NCBI GenBank assembly: GCA_900550705.1
Contig: URTG01000051.1
Span: 1 to 10,559 of the forward strand
Length of the DNA: 10,559 bases
Direction of reading: 5' to 3'
Origin: an uncultured Eubacteriales bacterium
GTDB taxonomy: Bacteria; Bacillota; Clostridia; Oscillospirales; Oscillospiraceae
Notes under the pieces: generated by a model
What the model saw: the letters and a program-made list of their open reading frames with translations, nothing else
The model's database searches: none
What the model was told of the DNA's origin: nothing
Shown: one piece after another, positions 5,202-10,559 of the stretch
How positions within the stretch are numbered: the stretch's first letter is position 1
How the letters are laid out: every line of letters begins with the position of its first letter
Program-made: the position numbers and the translations under genes

Positions 5202-5786
5202 TTATGCCTGGAACGCCCGGGCCAGCAGCGCGTTCACCGCCTCCTTGTCCAAGGCGCTGATCGCCCGCACGGCCTCCGGCGCTTCGGTGAAGGGATTCAG
5301 CCGCTTTTCGAACCAGCTGACGTCCAGCCACTGGCCGTTTTTGTAGCCGGTGCGGCGGAGGGTGCCCATCAGGGAAAAGCCCAGGGCGCGGTGCATTTTC
5401 TGGCTGGCGGGGTTGGGGTCGGTGACCAGGGCATAGGCGGTGCGGACGCCCTGGAGGCGGAGCAGGTCCAGCAGCAGGGTGTACAGCCGGGGTCCCGCCC
5501 CACGGCCGGAGACGGCGGGGCTGAGATAGACCGTCAGCTCCACGTCCCACTGATAGGCGGCCCGGGAGAACAGGGGGTGGGCGTAGGCGTAGCCCACCGG
5601 GCGGCCCTCCTGCTCCAGGACCAGATAGGGCAGCCCCCGGCTCTGCACGTCTGTCATCCGGCGGGCAAACTCCGCCTCGTCGGGCAGGTCGTATTCAAAG
5701 GTGATGGTGGTGGCGATGTATGCCCGATAGATGTCCAGCAGGGCGGGCACGTCCTGGGGGACGGCAAAGCGCGGGGAGAGACTCAC
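5202..5786 (-). CDS. GNAT family N-acetyltransferase, phosphinothricin acetyltransferase-like
   Basis: A 194-residue single-domain GNAT enzyme that transfers acetyl from acetyl-CoA to an amine, most like the Pat/YncA/MnaT group. The N-terminal part has the group's pattern ATTITFEYDLPDEAEFARRM (25-44). The acetyl-CoA pyrophosphate loop is SGRGAGPRL (93-101), followed by the NPASQKMHRALGF block (125-137) and GYKNGQWLDVSWFEKRL (147-162), where the family keeps its YKFGRW.D...MQ-type strand. The substrate is not predictable; methionine sulfone/sulfoximine or small amino acids are usual for this group. The start is a GTG at 5786 that overlaps the thiI stop by 4 bases (GTGA), so translation is probably coupled to thiI. 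The extra C-terminal stretch (163-194) beyond the domain is Ala-rich. No clear terminator lies just after it; readthrough to 4752 is possible. Confidence 0.88.
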   Translation of the reverse strand: MSLSPRFAVPQDVPALLDIYRAYIATTITFEYDLPDEAEFARRMTDVQSRGLPYLVLEQEGRPVGYAYAHPLFSRAAYQWDVELTVYLSPAVSGRGAGPRLYTLLLDLLRLQGVRTAYALVTDPNPASQKMHRALGFSLMGTLRRTGYKNGQWLDVSWFEKRLNPFTEAPEAVRAISALDKEAVNALLARAFQA

Positions 5787-6949
5787 AGCCGGACCCTCTC
5801 GATGCCGTCCACGGCGGCCTGGACCAGGGCGTCCACGTCCAGTTTCTCCTCGGCGGCCTGGACCTCGCCGGGCAGGGGGCGCAGACGGGGGTGCCGGGGA
5901 GTGAAGACGGTGCAGCAGTCCTCATAGGGCAGGATGGAGGTCTCGAAGGTGCCGATTTTCCGGGCCACCCGGACGATCTCCTCCTTGTCCATCCCCACGC
6001 AGGGGCGCAGAACGGGCAGCTCAACCACCGCGCCGGTGAGGGCCATGGCCTCCATGGTCTGGCTGGCCACCTGGCCCAGGCTCTCGCCGGTGACCAGGGC
6101 CTTGGCGCCGCAGCGGCGGGCCACCTCCTGGGAGATCCGCATCATAAACCGGCGCATGAGGATGGTGAACAGCTCCTCCGGGCAGGAGCGGCGCAGCTCC
6201 TCCTGAATGGCGGTGAAGGGCACCACATGGACGGTGAGGTGGCCGCACCAGGGGGTGAGCAGGCGGGCCAGGTCCAGCACCTTCTCCTTGGCCTCGGGGG
6301 AGGTGTAGGGGTAGGAGAAGAAGTGCACCATCTCCAGCGCCACGCCCCGCTTGGCGATCATCCAGCTGGCCACGGGGGAGTCGATGCCGCCGGACAGCAG
6401 GGACACCGCCCGGCCGTTGATGCCCACGGGCAGACCGCCCGCGCCGGGGTCGGGGTCGGCGTGGACAAAGGCGGCGTAGTCCCGGACCTCCACATAGACG
6501 GTAAGCTCCGGGTGGTGCACGTCCACCTTCAGATTGGGGTACAGCTCGTCCAGCTCGCCGCCCACATACTGGCTGAGCTGGATGGAGGTCATGGGGAAGG
6601 TCTTGTCCGCCCGCTTGGTCTCCACCTTGAAGGTGCGGGCTTGGCTGAGCTTGTCCCCCAGATACTCCTGACAGGCCCGGAGAATGGCGTCCTTGTCCTT
6701 CTCGCAGGCCCGGGCGCGGCTGAGACCCACCACGCCGAAGACCTTTTTCAGCGCCTCCCAGGCGGCATCGGTGTCGCAGGAGTCCTCCATGGGCTCCACA
6801 TAGGTGGTGGACTGGCGGGTGTACACCCGGAACTTGCCGAAGCCGTTGATCCGGCGGTAGATGTTGGCCTGCAATTTATCCTCAAAGCTGTGGCGGTTCA
6901 GGCCCTTCAGAACCATTTCGCCCAGCTTGAGCAAAATAATTTCGTTCAT
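5783..6949 (-). CDS. thiI: tRNA 4-thiouridine synthase / thiamine biosynthesis sulfurtransferase ThiI
   Basis: ThiI adenylates uridine-8 of tRNA and transfers sulfur to it; some homologues also supply sulfur for the thiazole of thiamine. This 388-residue protein has the N-terminal ferredoxin-like region (1-60), a THUMP RNA-binding domain (about 60-165), the GGLPVG linker (171-176) and the PP-loop motif SLLSGGIDSP (183-192) of the ATP-pyrophosphatase domain. ALVTGESLGQVASQT (284-298) is a family hallmark, and PYEDCCTVFTPRHP (341-354) holds the conserved cysteine region (C345/C346). There is no C-terminal rhodanese domain, as in Bacillus and Clostridium ThiI of about 400 residues, so sulfur is probably delivered directly by a cysteine desulfurase encoded elsewhere. 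The ATG at 6949 gives the canonical MNEIILLKLGE start with GAGAGG 10 bases before it; upstream extension would cross a terminator. It overlaps the downstream GNAT gene by 4 bases and has its own promoter at 6995-7023. Confidence 0.95.
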   Translation of the reverse strand: MNEIILLKLGEMVLKGLNRHSFEDKLQANIYRRINGFGKFRVYTRQSTTYVEPMEDSCDTDAAWEALKKVFGVVGLSRARACEKDKDAILRACQEYLGDKLSQARTFKVETKRADKTFPMTSIQLSQYVGGELDELYPNLKVDVHHPELTVYVEVRDYAAFVHADPDPGAGGLPVGINGRAVSLLSGGIDSPVASWMIAKRGVALEMVHFFSYPYTSPEAKEKVLDLARLLTPWCGHLTVHVVPFTAIQEELRRSCPEELFTILMRRFMMRISQEVARRCGAKALVTGESLGQVASQTMEAMALTGAVVELPVLRPCVGMDKEEIVRVARKIGTFETSILPYEDCCTVFTPRHPRLRPLPGEVQAAEEKLDVDALVQAAVDGIERVRL

Positions 6950-6994
6950 AGCAAACGATCCTCTCTGCTTGATGGCTGTTATGGGAATAGAAAA

Positions 6995-7023
6995 ATTATA
7001 GCGGAAAACGCCCCGTCTGTCCA
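6995..7023 (-). promoter_or_regulatory. Sigma-A promoter for thiI-GNAT
   Basis: On the minus strand, -35 TGGACA (7023-7018) and a perfect -10 TATAAT (7000-6995) are spaced by 17 bases. It lies between the brnQ terminator and thiI, which makes thiI-GNAT a separate unit with a leader of about 40 bases. Confidence 0.75.
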
Positions 7024-7037
7024 GACACCAGCCCGCG

Positions 7038-7066
7038 AAAAAAGCCGCCCGCAGGCGGCTTTTTTT
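7038..7066. terminator. Bidirectional rho-independent terminator after brnQ
   Basis: GCCGCC (7044-7049) and GGCGGC (7054-7059) form a perfect stem around CGCA, extended by A-T pairs (A 7038-7043, T 7060-7066). On the minus strand it starts right after the brnQ stop codon and ends in six T. It closes the metY-DUF3783-brnQ unit. Confidence 0.9.
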
Positions 7067-7068
7067 GC

Positions 7069-8415
7069 TTATTGCTTCTTTGAAACTGCCCGGACTGCCA
7101 GTCCCAGGACAAAGCCCGCCGCCGCGAAGACGATCCACAGCAGGCCCAGAGAGGCCAGGGGGACGTTCTCCTGCACGGCGAGGACGAAGGCTCGGAGGTG
7201 CAGCCCCTCCAGCATGGGCAGGGGGAGGTGCTGGACCAGGTCGAACAGGGCGGCGAGGAGGGTGGTCCCCATGGTGCAGACGTACACCGCCGTCCCGCCG
7301 CCGTGGAGGCGCTCCAGCAGGGCCAGCAGAATGAGCACGATGGCCAGGGGATACAGGAACATGAGCACCGGGGCGGAATAGGCCAAAATGGCATCCAGCC
7401 CCAGGTTGGCGAACAGCAGGGACAGCAGACTGAAGGCCACCGCCCACTGCCGGTAGCTGAACCCCTTGGGGAACAGGCTGGCGAAGGTCTCCGCGCAGCT
7501 GGTGATGAGGCCCACCGAGGTTTTCAGACAGGCCAGCGCCACCGTCACAGCCAGCACCACCGCTCCCAGGCGGCCCAGATAGAGATGGGAGATCTGGGCC
7601 AGGGCCACGCCGCCGTTGTCTGCGGCCTCCAGCGCCCCCCGGCTCTGGGTGCCCACCACCGTGATGGCCAGATAGATGGCCGCCATGATGAGGGAGCTGA
7701 ACACGCCGGCCCGGACGGTGTTGGCGGCGATGTCCCCCGGCTCCATGATTCCCAGCTCCCGGATGACCCGGACCACGATGATGCCGAAGGCCAGCCCGGC
7801 CAGGGTATCCATGGTGTCATATCCGGCCAGAAAGCCGGTGAGGAAGGGGTGCGCCGTGTAGCTGTCCGCCGGGGGGACCGAGGCGATGGACGCGGCGGGG
7901 TGGAGCAGAGCCACCCCGACCAGAATCCCGAGAAACACCAGAAAGAAGGGGGTCAGCACCTTGCCCACCCAGGTCAGAATCTGACCGGGATACAGGGAGA
8001 AGCCCAGGGCGATGGCAAAGAACACCACGCTGAACCCAAACAAAATGAGCCGGTGCCCGCCCTGGGGGAGCAGCTGCTCCACACCCACGGTGAAGGACAC
8101 CGTGGCGCATCGGGGGATGGCGAAGAAGGGACCGATGGTGAGATAGAGCAGGCAGGTGAAGAACAGCCCGTACCCCTTGCCCACCTTGCGGCTCAGGGGG
8201 AACAGCCCGTCGCACCGGCTGATGCCCAGGGCGGCCACCCCCAGCAGGGGCAGCCCCACCCCGGTGATGAGAAAGCCCACCACCGCGGCCCACACATTGT
8301 GTCCGGCCAGCTGGCCCATAGACACGGGAAAAATCAGGTTTCCGGCCCCGAAAAACAGGCCGAACAGCATACTGGCAACGCAGACATTCTCCTTTGCGGT
8401 GAGTCTACGCTTCAT
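7069..8415 (-). CDS. brnQ: Branched-chain amino acid transport system II carrier protein (LIV-II)
   Basis: A 448-residue integral membrane carrier of the LIVCS family that imports leucine, isoleucine and valine with sodium or protons. The family opening is intact: after a short charged N-terminus, SMLFGLFFGAGNLIFP (15-30) marks helix 1. Hydrophobic segments recur across the whole length, consistent with about 12 helices, and the GPFFAIPRCATVSF block follows as in other BrnQ proteins. The sequence is full length and ends in a charged tail (VSKKQ). AAAGGAG lies 9 bases before the ATG at 8415. It is 37 bases downstream of the DUF3783 gene on the same strand and is followed at once by the terminator at 7066-7038. 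In many Firmicutes brnQ is controlled by CodY or by leucine levels, but I saw no such site here, because the operon promoter lies upstream of metY. Confidence 0.95.
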   Translation of the reverse strand: MKRRLTAKENVCVASMLFGLFFGAGNLIFPVSMGQLAGHNVWAAVVGFLITGVGLPLLGVAALGISRCDGLFPLSRKVGKGYGLFFTCLLYLTIGPFFAIPRCATVSFTVGVEQLLPQGGHRLILFGFSVVFFAIALGFSLYPGQILTWVGKVLTPFFLVFLGILVGVALLHPAASIASVPPADSYTAHPFLTGFLAGYDTMDTLAGLAFGIIVVRVIRELGIMEPGDIAANTVRAGVFSSLIMAAIYLAITVVGTQSRGALEAADNGGVALAQISHLYLGRLGAVVLAVTVALACLKTSVGLITSCAETFASLFPKGFSYRQWAVAFSLLSLLFANLGLDAILAYSAPVLMFLYPLAIVLILLALLERLHGGGTAVYVCTMGTTLLAALFDLVQHLPLPMLEGLHLRAFVLAVQENVPLASLGLLWIVFAAAGFVLGLAVRAVSKKQ

Positions 8416-8452
8416 GGGGAGACACTCCTTTCTGCGGCGGCAGAGCGGGGGT

Positions 8453-8944
8453 TCACTCTGCCGTCGTTTCCGTTTCGGTCTGCGCGGGGGTCTCGGGGGG
8501 TTCGGCGGAGGCTTCGGCCTCGGCGGTCTCGCCGCTCTGCTGCTTGGCGCGCTCCTCCTGGGCGGCCTTGCGGGCCTGCTCCATGGCCTCCCGCTCCTTC
8601 AGCAGCTCCTCCCGCAGCTTCAGACTGTCCCACTCCTGGTTGCCCACGGTGAGCACGGCCTTCAGGGGGATGGGGGGCAGCTTGGCCAGCCGGATGACCT
8701 CCAGCACCTGGTTCAGCAGGGGCTGACGGACGCCGCAGAAGACCAGCATGGCCTCCTCCATGGGGGCCGGAGCGGTCTCGGCGGGCTCGCCCTTGCCGTT
8801 GGCCAGGTCGATGAGGGAGATGTGGTAGCGGTCAGGGGTCACCGGGTGCATCCGCATCCGCAGCATGGCGAAGATCTGGCGCAGCTTGGAAAACGCGGGG
8901 CCGGAGCAGTTGTACATCAGAATGGTGCCGGAACGAACGTTCAT
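8453..8944 (-). CDS. DUF3783 family protein with low-complexity acidic tail
   Basis: A 163-residue soluble protein. Residues 64-105 (EAMLVFCGVRQPLLNQVLEV... then LPPIPLKAVLTVGNQEW) match my memory of DUF3783, a short domain of unknown function seen mainly in Clostridia. The N-terminal part (1-48) is a mixed alpha/beta stretch beginning with a MNVRSGTILMYN strand. Residues 107-135 are a charged, Glu/Lys/Arg-rich likely coiled helix. From 136 onward the tail is almost only Glu, Thr, Ala, Pro and Gln, hence disordered. No catalytic or metal-binding pattern is evident. AAGGAGG lies 9 bases before the ATG at 8944. It lies between metY (69 bases upstream) and brnQ (37 bases downstream) on the same strand, so a link to amino-acid metabolism is possible but unproven. 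Confidence 0.8.
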   Translation of the reverse strand: MNVRSGTILMYNCSGPAFSKLRQIFAMLRMRMHPVTPDRYHISLIDLANGKGEPAETAPAPMEEAMLVFCGVRQPLLNQVLEVIRLAKLPPIPLKAVLTVGNQEWDSLKLREELLKEREAMEQARKAAQEERAKQQSGETAEAEASAEPPETPAQTETETTAE

Positions 8945-8968
8945 GGGATGATTCCTCCTTCAATGGGA

Positions 8969-8987
8969 CCGGCGGGGGACCCGCCGG
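8969..8987. promoter_or_regulatory. Intergenic hairpin between metY and the DUF3783 gene
   Basis: CCGGCGG (8969-8975) and CCGCCGG (8981-8987) form a perfect 7-bp stem with a 5-base loop. There is no T-run on either side, so it is not a standard terminator. Within a cotranscript it could act as a processing or stability element that sets different levels for metY and the downstream genes. Confidence 0.5.
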
Positions 8988-9013
8988 AGATGGTTGGCGT
9001 GGGATGGGTGGAC

Positions 9014-10300
9014 TTACTCCACAAAGCCCAGGGCCTGGTCGATGTCGGCGATGAGGTCGGCGGCGTCCTCCAGACCGCAGGAGAAGCGGACCAGGTCGGG
9101 GGTGATGCCGGCGGCGGCCAGCTCCTGGTCGTTCATCTGCCGGTGGGTGGCGGAGGCGGGGTGCAGGGTGCAGGTCCGGGCGTCGGCCACATGGGTCTCG
9201 ATGGCGGCCAGCTTCAGGTGCTTCATAAAGGTCTCCGCCGCGCTGCGGCCGCCCTTGAAGCCGAAGGACACCACGCCGCAGGTGCCGTTGGGCAGATACT
9301 TCCGGGCCAGGTCATAGTATTTGTCGCCCTTCAGCCCGGGGTAGGTGACAAAGGAAATTTTGTCGCTGTCCGCCAGGTGCTGGGCCACGGCCAGGGCGTT
9401 CTCGCAGTGCCGGGGCATCCGGACGTGCAGGCTCTCCAGCCCCAGGTTCAGCAGGAAGGCGTTCTGGGGGGACTGGATGGAGCCGAAGTCCCGCATGAGC
9501 TGGGCGGTGCACTTGGTGATGAAGGCGCCGCCCTGGCCGAACTTTTCGGCGTAGGTGATGCCGTGGTAGCTGTCGTCAGGGGTGCACAGGCCGGGGAACT
9601 TGTCGGCGTGGGCCAGCCAGTCGAACTTGCCGCTGTCTACGATGCAGCCGCCCACCGCCGCGCCGTGGCCGTCCATATACTTGGTGGTGGAGTGGGTGAC
9701 GATGTCGCAGCCCCACTGGAAGGGACGGCAGTTCACGGGGGTGGCAAAGGTGTTGTCCACCACCAGGGGCACACCGTGGGCGTGAGCCGCCCGGGCGAAC
9801 TTCTCAATGTCCAGCACGGTGAGGGCGGGGTTGGCGATGGTCTCGCCGAAGACGGCCTTGGTGTTGGGCTGGAAGGCGGCGTTTAGCTCCTCCTCGGTGC
9901 AGTCGGGGTCCACGAAGGTGAAGTCGATGCCCATCTTCCGCATGGTGACGTGGAACAGGTTATAGGTCCCGCCGTAGATGGTGGAGGAGGCCACCACATG
10001 GTCGCCGCAGTTGGCGATGTTGAAGATGGCGTAGAAGTTGGCGGCCTGACCGGAGGAGGTCAGCATGGCGGCGGTGCCGCCCTCCAGCGCGCAGATCTTT
10101 GCGGCCACATGGTCGTTGGTGGGGTTCTGGAGCCGGGTGTAGAAGTAGCCGCTGGCCTCCAGGTCGAACAGCTTGCCCATATCCTCGCTGGTGGCGTACC
10201 GGAAGGTGGTGGACTGGACGATGGGGATCTGCCGGGGCTCGCCGTTGGCGGGGGTGTAGCCCCCCTGGACACATTTGGTATTGATTTTATATTCGCTCAT
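9014..10300 (-). CDS. metY: O-acetylhomoserine aminocarboxypropyltransferase / sulfhydrylase
   Basis: A 428-residue PLP enzyme of the Cys/Met metabolism family that converts O-acetylhomoserine and sulfide to homocysteine, the direct sulfhydrylation route to methionine; it is cytosolic. Landmarks are YFYTRLQNPTND (52-63, with the phosphate-binding Tyr and Arg), SSGQAAN (82-88), VDNTFATP (181-188, Asp182 facing the PLP ring nitrogen), and HSTTKYMDGHG (203-213), where Lys207 is the Schiff-base lysine. The C-terminal HPASATHRQM segment with its Arg is typical. The length of about 428 favours MetY over the shorter cystathionine gamma-synthases (about 380). The ATG at 10300 starts MSEYKINTKCVQGGY, the usual family start, with GAAGG 9 bases before it; an in-frame extension upstream only reads the leader hairpins. 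It is the first gene of a probable metY-DUF3783-brnQ unit with its own promoter. Confidence 0.95.
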   Translation of the reverse strand: MSEYKINTKCVQGGYTPANGEPRQIPIVQSTTFRYATSEDMGKLFDLEASGYFYTRLQNPTNDHVAAKICALEGGTAAMLTSSGQAANFYAIFNIANCGDHVVASSTIYGGTYNLFHVTMRKMGIDFTFVDPDCTEEELNAAFQPNTKAVFGETIANPALTVLDIEKFARAAHAHGVPLVVDNTFATPVNCRPFQWGCDIVTHSTTKYMDGHGAAVGGCIVDSGKFDWLAHADKFPGLCTPDDSYHGITYAEKFGQGGAFITKCTAQLMRDFGSIQSPQNAFLLNLGLESLHVRMPRHCENALAVAQHLADSDKISFVTYPGLKGDKYYDLARKYLPNGTCGVVSFGFKGGRSAAETFMKHLKLAAIETHVADARTCTLHPASATHRQMNDQELAAAGITPDLVRFSCGLEDAADLIADIDQALGFVE

Positions 10301-10324
10301 AAAAAGGAACCTTCTTTCTTTCAG

Positions 10325-10368
10325 GCGCGCAGCGCGCAAAGCGGCGGAGCCGTCAAAGGCCGCCGCTT
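10325..10368 (-). promoter_or_regulatory. Two perfect hairpins in the metY leader
   Basis: AAGCGGCGG (10339-10347) pairs with CCGCCGCTT (10360-10368), a 9-bp stem, and GCGCG (10325-10329) pairs with CGCGC (10333-10337). They occupy nearly all of the roughly 80-base leader between the promoter and the ribosome-binding site. The leader is too short for a SAM or T-box riboswitch. No T-run follows on the minus strand, so they are not a terminator. Confidence 0.5.
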
Positions 10369-10386
10369 GAAAATATGCCATTGTCT

Positions 10387-10415
10387 AGTTTACCGTTCCA
10401 GGCGGGATTTGTCAA
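10387..10415 (-). promoter_or_regulatory. Sigma-A promoter for metY
   Basis: On the minus strand, a perfect -35 TTGACA (10415-10410) and -10 TAAACT (10392-10387) are spaced by 17 bases. The start should be near 10380. Confidence 0.7.
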
Positions 10416-10446
10416 TCGTGAACTGAATGTCCGGGGGAAAAGAGGG

Positions 10447-10476
10447 TTGAATTTGGAGCGGTTACTATGTTACAAT
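10447..10476 (+). promoter_or_regulatory. Divergent plus-strand promoter toward the right edge
   Basis: TTGAAT (10447-10452) and TACAAT (10471-10476) are spaced by 18 bases, and TGT before the -10 makes it an extended -10 element. It would drive a gene starting beyond the window; no start codon with a convincing ribosome-binding site is reached before 10559. Confidence 0.6.
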
Positions 10477-10499
10477 AACGCGGCGAAGTGAAAAGCAGA

Positions 10500-10538
10500 C
10501 TGTCGAAAAAGTCCTTCCGGCCAAAGGATTCGGAGGGA
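10500..10538 (+). repeat. 39-bp interspersed repeat, copy 2
   Basis: It matches copy 1 (2212-2174, minus strand) at 37 of 39 positions. It lies just downstream of the plus-strand promoter at 10447-10476, so it would be in a transcribed leader. One of the two differences changes an A-T pair of the TCCTTCC/GGAAGGA hairpin into a G-T (G-U in RNA) pair, so the hairpin is kept. The sequence after the repeat, GGATAG..., is again purine-rich. Confidence 0.85.
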
Positions 10539-10559
10539 AGGATAGTTGGAAAGGGAACC

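Noticed and set aside
5720..7381. Long open frame on the plus strand opposite thiI
   Set aside because: It is a Gly/Ala/His/Gln-rich shadow of a GC-rich gene; thiI on the other strand has full family motifs, a promoter and a ribosome-binding site.
6950..7447. N-terminal extension of thiI across the brnQ terminator
   Set aside because: The added residues overlap brnQ in another frame and cross a strong terminator and the thiI promoter; MNEIILLKLGE is the canonical start.
7198..9886. Long open frames on the plus strand opposite brnQ, the DUF3783 gene and metY
   Set aside because: Composition is typical of antisense frames in GC-rich DNA, no ribosome-binding sites, and the minus-strand genes are clear.
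1..10559. CRISPR array, tRNA genes, insertion sequences, integrase
   Set aside because: No regularly spaced repeats, no tRNA-like T-arm signatures, and no transposase or recombinase motifs were seen.

Overview
The window looks like a chromosomal segment of a high-GC gut-type Clostridia (Oscillospirales/Flavonifractor-like). The grounds are GC-rich coding regions, Shine-Dalgarno sites of the AGGAGG type before most genes, sigma-A-like promoters, short palindromic intergenic repeats, and a SUF-type Fe-S assembly pair reduced to a C and a B/D-like subunit. The lineage is an inference from style; there is no rRNA gene to confirm it.

Layout. (1) 1-772: the 3' part of a visibly AT-richer plus-strand gene that enters from the left edge. 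It resembles the C-terminal region of a phage/polymorphic-toxin-associated protein and contains a second, well-placed internal start at 488 that would give a separate 94-residue protein. (2) 773-1280: no convincing protein gene. It holds a cluster of perfect hairpins (808-882), a minus-strand terminator (1027-1061) and a strongly structured stretch that may be a small RNA or a long 3' UTR. (3) 1281-3893, minus strand: sufC, a sufB/D-like gene, then a stand-alone NAD(P)H-hydrate dehydratase (nnrD), read from a promoter near 3974-4002. (4) 4190-4738, plus strand: a small two-helix membrane protein with a PH-like tail. (5) 4752-5171, minus strand: a compact unit with a near-consensus promoter, five perfectly paired hairpins, a 27-codon ORF that looks like the beginning of a lost gene, and a strong terminator. 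(6) 5202-6949, minus strand: thiI and an overlapping GNAT acetyltransferase. (7) 7069-10300, minus strand: metY, a DUF3783 gene and brnQ, with a promoter at 10387-10415 and a terminator at 7038-7066. (8) 10440-10559: a divergent plus-strand promoter and a copy of a 39-bp interspersed repeat whose other copy supplies the ribosome-binding site of nnrD.

Sulfur and cofactor handling is a common theme: Fe-S assembly (SufC/SufB), nicotinamide cofactor repair (NnrD), sulfur transfer to tRNA (ThiI), and sulfide assimilation into homocysteine (MetY) beside a branched-chain amino-acid importer (BrnQ). These are housekeeping genes. The less ordinary content is in the gaps: the toxin-like left edge with its internal start, the structured 4.75-5.17 kb unit, the 1.03-1.22 kb structured region, and the interspersed repeat. 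No CRISPR array, tRNA, rRNA, transposase or integrase was seen.
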